Shown in pieces: positions 8,546 through 17,285 of a DNA stretch of 64,000 nucleotides. The notes below the pieces were generated by a model, which was given only the letters and a program-made list of their open reading frames with translations, was not told where the DNA came from and ran no database searches. The DNA is taken from NCBI GenBank assembly GCA_022414725.1, contig CM039462.1:95091363-95155362 (forward strand). Reading direction: 5' to 3'. Position 1 is the first letter of the stretch. The number at the start of each line of letters is the position of its first letter. The position numbers and the translations under genes were made by a program. This DNA comes from Microglena sp. YARC. Lineage: Eukaryota; Chlorophyta; Chlorophyceae; Chlamydomonadales; Chlamydomonadaceae.

Positions 8546-11275
8546 CACCCCCCCTCCCCTTCTTCCATACACCCCCCTCCAATAGCTTTGCCCCCCACCC
8601 CACCCCCCACCCCGACACACACACCCCTTCACCCACCTCCAGCAACTGTGTAAGAGTGAAGGCGGCATGCAGCTTGAGCCCATTCTTCTCCAAGTGCTGA
8701 GGTCCACCCTGCTCCCTATCGATGGAGCTCACACCACGTCAGTTGTCACCAGCTTCACGTTCCAGTGAGGGTCTCCACTGTTTCCAGAACGGATGCACCG
8801 GAGGTGACCAGGTCTTCTACGATGAGACAGTTCTGGCCGCGGCTTGAAAAGCACCCTGGATTTACAATGGTGGGGAAGAGGAGAGTGGGGACAGGGGCAG
8901 GGGCAGAGTAGTAGAGGGGCAGGGGCAGGGGCAGAGTAGTAGAGATGGGTTTGGGTGACTCTTGTAATTAGAGTCTGGTATGATGAGACAGTTCTGGCCG
9001 GGTTTGAAAGGCACCCTGGATTTACATAGTGGGGGAAAGGAGAAAGGGGGTAGATTCAGATCGCATTTAAAGGATTCAGTAGAAGACAAACAAGTCGATA
9101 AAAACAAACAAACAAGTCCGTGAAAAAATAAAAAGTTCTTAGTTAAAAAGTAAAACAAGTCGGTAAAAAAGAAAAAGGGTAAAAGAACAAACTACTCAGT
9201 AAAAGGCAGACACTCTACAGAAGCCCAACGTTTTGATACTGACCTTCAATGGGCCTTAGTTGGTGCCATAGTCCCCACCCCACTCCCCACCCACACCCAC
9301 ACAGACACAGCCTCCACCTCCCTCCTCAAAGGCTTGCTGCAATCTGCTGCAATATTAAAACAATATAAAATATACAAAATAACAATGACCCCCTCTCAAG
9401 CCCCAACCCTTGATACTGGTGCTTCACCTCAATCGCTTTCTTGGTTCCATAATCCTTCACCCCAATGGTGCCTTAGCCCCCACCCACCCCAACCCACCCA
9501 CCCACACAGTCACAGCCTCCACCTTCCCCCGCAAAAGACTTCCTGCATTATTGAATTACAAAATGAAAATAGACAACAACAATGACCCTCTCAAGGCCCC
9601 ACCCTTGACACTGGTTCTCTCCTCAAAAGCCTTCTTAGTTCCATAGTCCTTCACCTCAATGGTGCCATACTGGTGCCTAAAGTTGGTGCCATAGTCCCCC
9701 ACCCACCCCACCCACACCACACGAAGACACAGCATCCACCTCCATCCTTACAGGCTTCCTGCATTATTTAACAAGAAAAATGGAAAAAGACAACAATGAC
9801 ATTGCAAGCCCCCACCCTTGATACCAGTGCTCACCTCAATCGCCTTCTTAGTCCCATAGTCCTTCACCTCCTTCCTTCGCATCACCATGGGCAGTCCAAA
9901 GCCCAGAGACATGCAAGTGGCGATGGGCAAGGCGGTGTAGGGCACACCTGATTGATGGTAAGGGTGGTTGAGGACAGAGGGGAGGGGTAAGGTGGTGGGT
10001 GGGTGTGCTTTTTGTGTGTGCCTTGTGGGTGTGTGGATGTGTGTTGGCAGTGGTGCCAGGGACATGCAAGTGGCGATGGGCAAGGCCGATCGTAGGGCAC
10101 ACCTGGTACAGTGGCAAGGGTGGTGTGAGGGACAGTGCGGGTGGGTGTGAATGTTTTGGTGCAGCGTTGTTCTAGGGTGGGTGGGTGGGGGGGGAGGGAG
10201 CCGCACCACCATGGGCAGTCCAAACCCAGAGACATGCAAGTGCAATGGGGCAAGGCCGTTGTAGGACACCACCTGATTGATGGTAAGGGTGGCGTGAGGA
10301 CAGACGGGAGGGGTAAGGGGCGATAAAGCTACTAGGTGGGTGTGCCTTTGTGTGTGCTTGTAAGTGTGTGGATGTGTGTTGGCAGTGAGTGGACCAGGGA
10401 CATGCAAGTGGCGATAAGGGCGAAGGCCGAATTGTAGGGCACACCTGGTACGTGGCAAGGGTGGTGATGAGGCAGGGACAGTGCGGTGTGGTGTGAATGT
10501 TTGGGTGGCAGTGCGTGTTTTCTGGGGGGGGGGGGGGGGGGGCGGGGGGCATCACCATGGGCAGTCCAAAGCCCAGAGACATGTTAGTAGGGACAGCCAA
10601 CAGTGAGTGGCGGAAGGGTGCGTCCGTGGGTGGGTGTGGTGTGGTTGCGCTTGTGGGTGGGTTGTGAACATGTGTAAGTAGTGGGCGGCCAGGGACATGA
10701 AAGTGGTGATGGACAAAGCGGTGTATTAAGGTACACCTAGTAGATGGGTGAGGGTGGGTGAGGGACAGACGAACAGTGAGGTGGTAGGTGGTGAGGGTGG
10801 GTGCTTGTGGGTTCGCTTGTGGGTGTGGGTGAATGTGTGTTTGTGCGTAGTGGGGCCAGGGAACTTTCAAGGGGCGATGGCAAGGCGGTGTAGGGCAAAC
10901 CTGGTATGTGGCAAGGGTGGGAAGAGGTGTGGGGTGGGTGGTGGGGCGGGGGGGTGTGTGTGGGGGGGATGGGTATGTATGTGGTGGGTGGGTGGGTGGG
11001 TGGGGAAGTCAACACTCACCGCACATTAGTGTCAAAACTTGAAATCCTTGCACACACTCCACATCATTCGATCACCCACCCACTTACACCCACCACTCAC
11101 CGCACATAATGTCGAACTTGACATCCTTGCACACACTCCACATCATTCGAGACACCTGCTCCAGAATGTCTGGGGAAGGACACAATCATCCTCAGGTCAA
11201 TGTAGACGAAGGGGACATGAGACCACTCTTAAGCGAACTCGCCGAATTTAACCGCCGGGGGCGGGAATTCGTGGG
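1528..11275 (-). CDS. UMPS: UMP synthase gene (OPRT-OMP decarboxylase fusion), split into at least eight exons
   Basis: The bifunctional enzyme for the last two steps of pyrimidine synthesis: orotate plus PRPP gives OMP, then OMP is decarboxylated to UMP. Read on the minus strand, exons encode in order an OPRT N-terminal segment ([27 protein letters not shown]), the [10 protein letters not shown] and [15 protein letters not shown] segments, the PRPP loop (EDLVTSGAS), a linker, and then OMPDC ([53 protein letters not shown]). Splice phases match across every junction I checked (for example GCAG joins AGATGAGC to give LAEMSS). OPRT first, OMPDC second is the plant and animal order. The first dozen or so residues and the last exon were not found. 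Several one-base indels break the frame at 6.71, 8.7-8.86 and 11.17-11.25 kb; sequencing error or decay cannot be separated here. Introns are packed with copies of exon edges. Confidence 0.92.
1824..2790 (-). repeat. Tandem copies of an exon start (acceptor + EMSSKG...) and GT-rich microsatellite
   Basis: Units of about 119 bp repeat the acceptor CCCCAG|AGATGAG and the next 60 nt of the exon, coding [14 protein letters not shown] and TSVAKIA, at about 1,870-2,280 (four close copies) and three diverged ones near 2,345-2,410, 2,560-2,620 and 2,730-2,780. None has a donor. Between them lie TGTGTTTGGG-type microsatellites (2,420-2,550) and a G run at 2,698-2,718. Confidence 0.85.
2850..3264 (-). 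repeat. Copies of the exon end [12 protein letters not shown] plus donor, with G/C runs
   Basis: Three or four units repeat the 3' edge of the 3,265-3,456 exon, seen on the plus strand as CACACCTGCAAGTAACA followed by AGCATCCACG, near 2,905, 3,003, 3,112 and 3,185. Each carries a CAG|GTGTG donor. G-rich (2,848-2,897) and C-rich (3,230-3,244) runs separate them. Confidence 0.8.
3265..3456 (-). CDS. UMPS: UMPS exon: OMPDC catalytic core DRKFADIG
   Basis: A 192-nt open exon with acceptor CTGCAG|ACTTCC and donor TTGCAG|GTGTGT. Encodes [35 protein letters not shown] and [12 protein letters not shown]. The D-x-K-x2-D array in DRKFADIG is the catalytic signature of OMP decarboxylase. Fully in frame. 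Confidence 0.96.
3480..4060. repeat. GGTA/GATG tetranucleotide minisatellite inside a UMPS intron
   Basis: Near-uniform arrangement of GTAGGTGGGTAGGTGGATGG-like blocks with interspersed AGATAGGCATGTAGG. Long open frames here on the minus strand (Pro/Tyr/Thr/Leu-rich) are simple-sequence artefacts. Confidence 0.85.
4130..4690 (-). repeat. Four copies of the exon end (SIADKLQE...KK.G + donor) with poly-C and (CA)n
   Basis: Units of 110-190 bp at about 4,150-4,200, 4,285-4,345, 4,377-4,435 and 4,525-4,580 repeat the last 45 nt of the 4,696-4,795 exon. Three retain a GGTAGGGAA or GGTATGG donor. Each copy is followed by a C run and CA repeats. Confidence 0.85.
4696..4795 (-). CDS. UMPS: UMPS exon: KTHVDIF motif
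   Basis: A 100-nt open exon, acceptor ATTCAG|GTGGGT, donor GCATG|GTAGGG. Encodes [19 protein letters not shown] and [14 protein letters not shown]. The Lys of KTHVDI is an OMPDC active-site residue. The split His-Asp junction (CAT G|AC) joins exactly to [10 protein letters not shown] of the next exon. Confidence 0.93.
4801..5725 (-). repeat. TGGAGTGGGGTGGGA minisatellite carrying copies of the FDKWD exon segment
   Basis: A G-rich minisatellite on the plus strand about 900 bp long. Embedded at about 4,950-4,980, 5,085-5,115 and 5,238-5,265 are short segments matching HADIFDKWD of the neighbouring exon. Very long Pro/Ser/His-rich open frames on the minus strand are artefacts of the repeat. Confidence 0.85.
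5726..6010 (-). repeat. AT-rich intron part and a partial exon copy
   Basis: 5,740-5,890 is A-rich intron. 5,897-5,960 repeats the 3' end of the 6,011-6,155 exon ([10 protein letters not shown] in one frame, [15 protein letters not shown] in the exon frame) with its GAGATG|GTAATG donor kept. Confidence 0.8.
6011..6155 (-). CDS. UMPS: UMPS exon: start of OMP decarboxylase domain
   Basis: A 145-nt open exon with acceptor GTGCAG|GAGGAT and donor GAGATG|GTAATG. Encodes [38 protein letters not shown] and EEMLAMAEM. The [10 protein letters not shown] stretch supplies the first active-site Asp region of OMPDC. A partial copy of the exon's 3' end lies at 5,897-5,960. Confidence 0.92.
6170..6642 (-). 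repeat. G/C runs and copies of the linker exon segment NQTADPN
   Basis: Plus-strand G run at about 6,173-6,217 and C run at about 6,570-6,597. Between them, the 30-nt segment coding TNQTADPN recurs near 6,362-6,392, 6,470-6,500 and 6,515-6,545. Confidence 0.8.
6643..6778 (-). CDS. UMPS: UMPS exon: OPRT end and inter-domain linker
   Basis: Reads [22 protein letters not shown], then [18 protein letters not shown], then AEPVK. Acceptor TTGTAG|GTGCTG and donor GTCAA|GTAAGG join in phase to KRMRYEER of the next exon. One A is missing near 6,713 compared with the intron copies at 6,380 and 6,530, which keep the open frame, so the break is probably local or an assembly error. Confidence 0.85.
6995..7155 (+). 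mobile_element. MITE-like dispersed repeat, family 2
   Basis: Starts ATGGCAGCTTCCTGCCAG and ends CCTAGAAGCTGGTACGCG, so its ends are an imperfect inverted repeat (core GCAGCTTC). Related copies lie near 12,174, 15,277, 37,981 and 39,345. No coding capacity and no clear target duplication. It sits in a UMPS intron. Confidence 0.6.
7375..8330. repeat. About 145-bp tandem repeat, seven copies
   Basis: Units hold TAATGTGAACGGCTCAGCA, then AAGATGCAGCGATTGTACAT, then GGCAAGGCAAGGCAACT and GGGACAGGTAGAG. Copies start near 7,445, 7,620, 7,737, 7,880, 8,027, 8,190 and 8,290. A C run (7,460-7,489) lies in the first. Located in the UMPS intron between 6,778 and 8,637; no match to an exon seen. Confidence 0.8.
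8385..8636. repeat. TTTGTCTCATAT repeats and C run in a UMPS intron
   Basis: Short tandem of TGTTTGTCTCATATTTGTG near 8,410-8,505 followed by about 36 C (8,510-8,545) and C-rich sequence reaching the exon donor at 8,636. Confidence 0.75.
8637..8855 (-). CDS. UMPS: UMPS exon: PRPP-binding loop
   Basis: Contains [16 protein letters not shown] and [10 protein letters not shown], the phosphoribosyltransferase signature (acidic pair, then TSG-S loop), followed by [25 protein letters not shown]. Donor is CTGGAG|GTGGGT; acceptor AATCCAG|GGTGC. The reading frame shifts three times (about 8,845, 8,755 and 8,735); an added or missing base each time restores similarity. A partial second copy of the exon start lies at 8,980-9,022 with a different base count in the same stretch. 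Confidence 0.85.
8856..9834 (-). repeat. UMPS intron with copies of the KPGQNCLI and [10 protein letters not shown] exon edges
   Basis: 8,980-9,022 repeats the following exon's start ([11 protein letters not shown]) with its AATCCAG acceptor. The segment coding [11 protein letters not shown] with its GAG|GTGA donor recurs near 9,420-9,475, 9,610-9,662 and, shortened, near 9,240-9,275. The rest is A-rich (9,060-9,200) or CACCC-rich. Confidence 0.8.
9835..9947 (-). CDS. UMPS: UMPS exon: OPRT core ([10 protein letters not shown]...[10 protein letters not shown])
   Basis: A 113-nt exon with acceptor ATCAG|GTGTGCC and donor ATTGAG|GTGAGC. It encodes [19 protein letters not shown], then [18 protein letters not shown], the OPRT segment carrying the Arg-Lys-Glu and KDYGTK residues that contact PRPP in this family. 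The frame is open and both splice phases fit the neighbours. Degenerate copies of both halves fill the introns on either side. Confidence 0.88.
9948..11100 (-). repeat. Six or seven copies of the [10 protein letters not shown] exon start, plus a KDVKFD copy
   Basis: Units of about 155-170 bp recur near 10,050, 10,210, 10,395, 10,560, 10,690 and 10,860. Each carries an acceptor-like ACCAG|GTGTGCCC and parts of [17 protein letters not shown]. Between copies lie GGTGGGTGTG repeats and a G run (10,525-10,543). A copy of the upstream exon end (KDFKF..., donor retained) lies at 11,030-11,075. Indels between copies are frequent. Confidence 0.85.
11101..11275 (-). CDS. UMPS: UMPS exon: OPRT N-terminal part
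   Basis: Reads [44 protein letters not shown] and ends in FDIMCG. This is the substrate-facing start of plant/animal OPRT domains. The donor is TGTGCG|GTGAGT at 11,101/11,100, and its phase joins the next exon to make CGVPY. The frame changes at least twice (near 11,170 and near 11,240), each time fixable by one base. The upstream splice site is not clear, so the left limit of the exon is approximate. Confidence 0.8.
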
Positions 11276-11525
11276 TTGTCGGGAGTCGTGGGTGTGTGGT
11301 GGGTGGTGTGGGTGTGTGGGCGGGGTGAGGGTGTGTTGGTGTGTTGGTGTGTGTGTGTGTTGTGTTTCTTGTTCTTGTTCTTGTTCTTGGTTTGGGACTG
11401 AATTCATTTGTTTTTGCACAGGCTTGGTTTGGGGATAGGTGTTGGTGGTTGCGGACGTCGACAATCATCCTCAGTTAACTGTAGACAGGGACTCCACGGA
11501 GGGGGGGGGGGGGGGGGGGGGGCGT
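11276..11525 (-). repeat. GT-rich intron, second copy of VYSxLRMIV exon segment, G run
   Basis: 11,440-11,500 on the minus strand repeats the coding segment PVYS-LRMIV seen near 11,190-11,220. It contains a stop and is probably a broken duplicate. A G run spans 11,499-11,522. Confidence 0.65.
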
Positions 11526-11529
11526 AACA

Positions 11530-12344
11530 AAGGTGGCCCAGCGGCAAGGCCTCATGGTGACCTTGAGCCAAGGTATGGCCGGTGCGCTTGGCCCTGTGGG
11601 CAAGGTGCACTTGGTGGCTTAGCCACATGGGGCAAGGTACCCGCGGCTTGGCCCCATGGGGCTGGCTGGAAGCTGCCATGCGAAAGCCAAATTGATACAG
11701 TGGGGCAAGGTTCCCCTGAGGCTTGGCCCTTGGGGGCGCTAGCTGGGAAGCTGCCATACGTAGCGCCAAAAAATGAACAGTGGGCAAGGTATCCTGTGGC
11801 TTGGCCCTATGGGGCCCTGTTCTGGGAAGCTGGCCATTCGTAACTCGGAAAATGATTACATGTGCGCAGGGTGCCCCTGTGGCTTGGCCTCTATGGGGCT
11901 GGCTGGAAGCTGCCATGCGTAGCCCCAAAATGAACAGTAGACAGGGTGCCGCCCCCTGTGCGCTTGGGCCCATGGGGCTGGCTGGAAGCTGCCATGCATA
12001 GCCCAAACATGAATAGTGGGCAGGTGCCCCCCTGTGGCTTGACCCCGTGGGGCTGGTGGAAGCTGCCATGCATAGCCCAAAAATGGAACAGTAGGCAGGG
12101 TCCCCTGTTGGCCCTTAGGTCCCCATGGGCTAGGTCGCCATCGCGCAGGTCACCATCACTGTTTTTTTGTTGGGTACGAGTGTAGCAGCTTCTAGGCACC
12201 TCCCTTCCCCGTCCTTAGGCCCAAACCTGAAGCTAGCTTCCGTGCGTTATTAACGCTGACGTGAAAGACATTCCAACGCAGCTACAAGCTTGGGGTTGGA
12301 CCCAGTGGCTGCCTCATGGGGCTGGCTGGAAGCTGCCATGCGTA
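11530..12344. repeat. Tandem array of a MITE end, then a full family-2 copy
   Basis: Six or seven units of 70-85 bp each contain CTGGCTGGAAGCTGCCATGC and GTAGCCCAAA, the terminal part of the family-2 MITE, spaced near 11,660, 11,745, 11,830, 11,900, 11,980 and 12,050. A full-length minus-orientation copy follows at 12,174-12,344 (TAGCAGCTTCTAGGCA ... GGAAGCTGCCATGCGTAG). Open frames across it are by-products. Confidence 0.75.
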
Positions 12345-13065
12345 GCCCCAAAAGTGAGACAGTGGACAGGGCGACCATGTGGCTTTACCCCGTGGGCAAG
12401 GTCGTCATGGGGAAGGCCCCCTTGTGGGAACCTTGCCCCAATGCGGCGGTCGCAACGTGGGCAAGTGTCGCCGTGTGAGACCTTGCCCCCATGTGGCGCA
12501 TGACCCCAACACAGGTAACCGCAGTGGGCAAGGCCCCCTGTGGAGACCCTTGCCCCCATGTGGCGGTGACCCAACACAGGTAACTGCAGTGGCAGAGGCC
12601 CCCTTGTGGCAGACCTCGCCCCCATGTGGCGTGACCCCCAACAAGGTAACGCAGTGGGCAAGGCACCCGTGGAGACCTTGCCCCCATGTGGCGTGACCCC
12701 AACACAGGTAAACTGCAGGTGGGCATAGGACCCCCTGTGGGAGACCTCGCCCCCATGTGGCGTGACCCCAACACAGGTAACTGCAAGTGGGCATAGGCCC
12801 CCTTGTGGAGACCTTGCCCCATGTGGCTGTGACCCAACACAGGTAACTGCAGTGGGCATGGCCCCCTGTGGAGACCTTGCCCCCATGCGCGTTGACCCAA
12901 CACAGGTAACTGCAAGTGGGCAATGGCCCCACTTGTGGAGACCTTGCCCACAGCGGCGTGACCCCAACACAGGTGAACTGCAGTGGGCAAGGCCCCCTTG
13001 TGGAACCTTGCCCCCTATGCGGCGTGACCCCAACACAGGTAACTGCAGTGCTGACAGCCATACCA
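12345..13065. repeat. 70-bp tandem repeat, about ten copies
   Basis: Unit reads CCCCATGTGGCGTGACCCC, AACACAGGTAACTGCAGTGG, GCAAGGCCCCCTGTGGAGACC. Indels of one or two bases vary the copies. Each contains CAG|GTAACT, a good plus-strand donor, and TTACCTG on the other strand. No protein similarity seen. Confidence 0.8.
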
Positions 13066-13500
13066 CATATAATCCCAGAGCATTTCATTTCAGCTACTAG
13101 CAGCAGCTACTCATAAGCAGCTACCTACGGGCGCACCTCTCTTCCAACCTTGCAGCAACCCTAGTGGCACCTTGCGAAAATGCACCTGCCAGCTGCCAGC
13201 TTCCAGCTGCCAGCTTTCGAGTGCTACTGGAATATTTGGGTTTGGCCCAGAGGCAGTCTCAGAGAGCTGCCTATAACTGAATGCTTGGTGCTAGACCGAA
13301 AAACGCAAGTGTGGAATCTAACGAACGGCATTTGCTGCTCTGTCTACTGAGCATGGTTTTGGTTACCAGCGATGCATAATGCCCTTTTTTTTTTGCTACC
13401 TGTACCCCATGATTTTATCATTTGACGGGATGGAAGTCACTTGACCCGCACCCCTTGATTGTTGTAGATGGGCCTTTTCTAATTGGTCAAGCTGATGGAC
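13066..13500. other. No gene seen; possible decayed family-2 MITE
   Basis: 13,170-13,275 has CAGCTGCCAGCTTCCAGC and TTTGGCCCAGAGGCAG, resembling the family-2 repeat, but its ends are not intact. The rest shows nothing I recognise. Confidence 0.4.
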
Positions 13501-14048
13501 GTCCATAGACAATGTCAATGAGGACTTAGATGGATATGGTGATGATGACGATCAATGTCAATGAGGTAAGGGATGGTCATGCTGATGGATGGATGGATGT
13601 ATGGATGGAATGCATGGAATGGATGGATGGATGCATTGATGGACTGGAATGGATTGCATGAGATGCATAGGATGCATGCATGCATGAGAATACATGAATG
13701 AGATGAAACGATACGAACGAATAGGTAATGAATGCAGCGAACGAGCAATAGACAACGAATAGACGAATATGATTGAAGTATGTATGATGAGAATGGACAT
13801 GACTATGAATGAATGACATGAATGAGATGAATGAATTGACATGAAGGATATGGTATAGAGTGATGATAACTGGAATTGATGCATGATGATATGAAATGAA
13901 TGAATGACATGAAATGAAAATGATGATGATGAATGATGCAATGATGAATGATGAATGAATGAATGGAATGAATGAATGAAGAATAAATGAAAATGACATG
14001 AAATGATGATCGAAATGAATGAATGATAAATGAAAAGGATGGTACAAA
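13501..14048. repeat. GATG/AATG simple repeat region
   Basis: Degenerate runs of GATG, AATGA and GATGATGA. His/Ser/Phe-rich open frames on the minus strand come from the repeat and are not genes. Confidence 0.85.
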
Positions 14049-15276
14049 TAATATGATGCTCTATATTTTGCATTGATTTTGGAGGCCAGTCAACACCTGA
14101 GGTTTTGTGGGTTGTATCGTGTGTGGAACCAACATCTACTCCCATGCAACAGAATTATGGGGGGACTAGCTACTCAATTCGGATTGAGAAAGCAAGCACC
14201 AGTCTCGCCATCTCCTTACCTCTTGTCAATTGGATGGCTCTCTGGAAAATCTTGAAGAACGGCAGCGGCGGGGGGGGGGGGGCACATGAAGAAGCGGTTT
14301 CGTGGACAAATGGGGTAGCAGATCCAAATTCATGTTATTACACGCGCATGATTAGGTAAGCCGCGATGAATAGAAGCAGTGATCTGGATTAGAAACCTTT
14401 TACGCGTCAGCTGATGGTGGACAGAAGGACTCGATTTCCCCCTGACACACGGTGAGTGGTTGGGAGCAGGGCTTTTTGTCGTCAGCATAAGTGCGTTGCT
14501 TGTACCGAATGCAATGCCAAGGGATGCAATAGAGCAGCCTCGTGTAAAGGGCGCAGTCTGATCACGAGCTGCAGGGAGGACACTTACAGAAGAAGCATTG
14601 GTCCTGGTTGCGACTTTGGCCTTGGTCACCCCTGGCGGCGTAAACGGGGCCGAGACAGCCCTACCGATTTGCGCGAAATGGCAGAAAGATGGTCCATTGG
14701 AGCGAAGGTGTGTTGCCTATTAATCGCTTTAGCAGGGGCTGGTCCCGCGTTAAGGAGGGACGAGGCGAGGGACGCTTGGGGTCGTCTTTAGATTTGCGGA
14801 TTTGGCCGGCACCTGCCAGAGCATTAAGATAGTCGTTAACTGGTTCGTGCTTCGAAGGTGGCCCGCAACGCAAGCAGCTTGTCTAGCCGGAACTGAAGTC
14901 CGCCGTGTACCGGACACGAAGTACATTCAAACCGCAAATTTGAATTGCGACAGGCTGGGCCTTGATGATATCAATCAGATATCAATTGACATGTGATGGA
15001 GGCCCGGGGAGGGAGCGCCCGGTCTTGGCTGGCTTTGCTTTTGACCAATCTCCAAGCTCCAGCATGCATCCGCGCCTTAGCATCGGGAACCCTCCCCCTA
15101 CTTCAAACCATCCATGGCGCGCAGACAAGCTGCCCTTGCACCCTAGAGCAATCAGAGTTGTCCCACCAAGCTCCAAACCACAGGTGGTAGTCCATGGTAT
15201 TCACCCTCTTCTGGGCCCAAATTATCCTCAGACCAGCCATTGCTGCGGTTCCTTCCACAGTCTTCCTTATGGGGGC
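14049..15276. other. No recognisable gene
   Basis: Mixed-composition DNA, more GC-rich at 14,440-14,990. Short open frames exist on both strands but none shows a family signature or splice pattern I can support. A short G run is at 14,271-14,281. Confidence 0.4.
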
Positions 15277-15443
15277 CACGCGTAGCACTTCTAGGGCAGA
15301 TCCTCTCTCTTCCTGTCCTTGGGCCCAAACCTGAAGCAGCTATGTGTATGAAAGCTGGACACAACAGGCATTCCAGTGCGGCTGCAAGCTTTGCGGTTGT
15401 AATATACACACAATGGTTTATGGGCTACTGGAAGCTGCCATGC
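15277..15443 (-). mobile_element. MITE-like repeat, family 2, reverse copy
   Basis: Begins CGCGTAGCACTTCTAGG and ends TACTGGAAGCTGCCATGC, the reverse of the copies at 6,995 and 37,981. The central TTGGGCCCAAACCTGAAGC and CATTCCAGTGCGGCTGCAAG are shared with the 12,174 copy. Confidence 0.6.
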
Positions 15444-15469
15444 TAAACAAAGAAGAAACAGTGTAGAAA

Positions 15470-15570
15470 TTTGAAAATTGAAATTGTTACATCCGTGCAA
15501 TACCGTTACCTCAGCAGGGACGTGAATGTTAAGGACACCATTAGCTGTAAGCGGAGCTAGCATATAGATC
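15470..15570 (+). repeat. Dispersed repeat ATTGAAATTGTTACATCCGTG
   Basis: About 90 bp from ATTGAAATTGTTACATCC to GGAGCTAGC, also at 39,575-39,665 and 45,705-45,805. This copy runs into the assembly gap. Confidence 0.65.
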
Positions 15571-16570
15571 NNNNNNNNNNNNNNNNNNNNNNNNNNNNNN
15601 NNNNNNNNNNNNNNNNNNNNNNNNNNNNNNNNNNNNNNNNNNNNNNNNNNNNNNNNNNNNNNNNNNNNNNNNNNNNNNNNNNNNNNNNNNNNNNNNNNNN
15701 NNNNNNNNNNNNNNNNNNNNNNNNNNNNNNNNNNNNNNNNNNNNNNNNNNNNNNNNNNNNNNNNNNNNNNNNNNNNNNNNNNNNNNNNNNNNNNNNNNNN
15801 NNNNNNNNNNNNNNNNNNNNNNNNNNNNNNNNNNNNNNNNNNNNNNNNNNNNNNNNNNNNNNNNNNNNNNNNNNNNNNNNNNNNNNNNNNNNNNNNNNNN
15901 NNNNNNNNNNNNNNNNNNNNNNNNNNNNNNNNNNNNNNNNNNNNNNNNNNNNNNNNNNNNNNNNNNNNNNNNNNNNNNNNNNNNNNNNNNNNNNNNNNNN
16001 NNNNNNNNNNNNNNNNNNNNNNNNNNNNNNNNNNNNNNNNNNNNNNNNNNNNNNNNNNNNNNNNNNNNNNNNNNNNNNNNNNNNNNNNNNNNNNNNNNNN
16101 NNNNNNNNNNNNNNNNNNNNNNNNNNNNNNNNNNNNNNNNNNNNNNNNNNNNNNNNNNNNNNNNNNNNNNNNNNNNNNNNNNNNNNNNNNNNNNNNNNNN
16201 NNNNNNNNNNNNNNNNNNNNNNNNNNNNNNNNNNNNNNNNNNNNNNNNNNNNNNNNNNNNNNNNNNNNNNNNNNNNNNNNNNNNNNNNNNNNNNNNNNNN
16301 NNNNNNNNNNNNNNNNNNNNNNNNNNNNNNNNNNNNNNNNNNNNNNNNNNNNNNNNNNNNNNNNNNNNNNNNNNNNNNNNNNNNNNNNNNNNNNNNNNNN
16401 NNNNNNNNNNNNNNNNNNNNNNNNNNNNNNNNNNNNNNNNNNNNNNNNNNNNNNNNNNNNNNNNNNNNNNNNNNNNNNNNNNNNNNNNNNNNNNNNNNNN
16501 NNNNNNNNNNNNNNNNNNNNNNNNNNNNNNNNNNNNNNNNNNNNNNNNNNNNNNNNNNNNNNNNNNNNNN
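15571..16570. other. Assembly gap of 1,000 N
   Basis: Exactly 1,000 undetermined bases, a conventional scaffold spacer. The 522-residue open frame running through it is meaningless. Confidence 0.99.
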
Positions 16571-16659
16571 CCCCCAGAAAGGGGAGGAAGAAACAAAATT
16601 AATGTGGGGGGGGGTGGGGTTTGGTTGTGGTGGGGGTAAAGTGGGTGGGGATGGGTTGG

Positions 16660-17285
16660 TGGTGGGGGACCTGTGGCGTCAAAAGTACTGGCAACAACTA
16701 AAGGATGGTTGAGTGTGGGTGGTGGGGTCCCAATGTGTGGTTGTGTGGTTGTGTGTGTAATGTGGTTGTGTGTGGGGTGTGGTGACCTGGTGGCGTCAAG
16801 GTCCAGCTGACTGCCCAAACAAACTAAGGGAATGATGAGTGGTGGTTGTGTCAATGTGTGTGGTGTGTGTGTGTAAGTGGGTGGGTGGTGGTGGTGACCT
16901 GTGGCGTCAAGGTCACTGCAAACACTAAGGATGGTGGAGTGTGTGTTGTATGTGTGTGTGTGGTGGTGTGTAAGTTGGTATGGTGTGACTGTGGCGTCAA
17001 GGTCAACTGGCCAAACACTAAAGGATGGTGAGTGTGTGTTGTCATGTGTGGTGTGTGGTGTGTAAGTGTGGATGGTGTGTGACTGTGGCGTCAAGGTCAC
17101 TGCCAACACTAAGGATGGTGAGTGTGTGTGTCATGTGTGTGTGTGTGTGTAAGTGGGTGTGGGGTGTGAAATGTTTGTGTCAAGGTCACTGCCAACACTA
17201 AGGATGTGAGTATTGTTTGCTTGGCCCACCCCCCACTCGGTGTGTGACTAGGGGGTACGCCAACACAGAGATGGTGAGTAGGGGG
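16660..17285 (+). repeat. Six or so tandem copies of exon A with donor
   Basis: Units of 75-125 bp each hold GTGGCGTCAAGGTCACTGCC, AACACTAAGGATG|GTGAGT (exon A with its donor), separated by GTGTGTG tracts. Many copies have one-base indels. Two A copies in better context are at about 17,555-17,590 and 19,526-19,559. Confidence 0.8.

Noticed and set aside
12314..13088. Overlapping 200-250-residue open frames
   Set aside because: They translate the 70-bp repeat in several frames with the same periodic peptide; no family match.
13558..14145. 195-residue His/Ser/Phe-rich open frame
   Set aside because: GATG/AATG simple repeat.
15541..17109. 522-residue minus-strand open frame
   Set aside because: It runs through 1,000 N; the rest is microsatellite.
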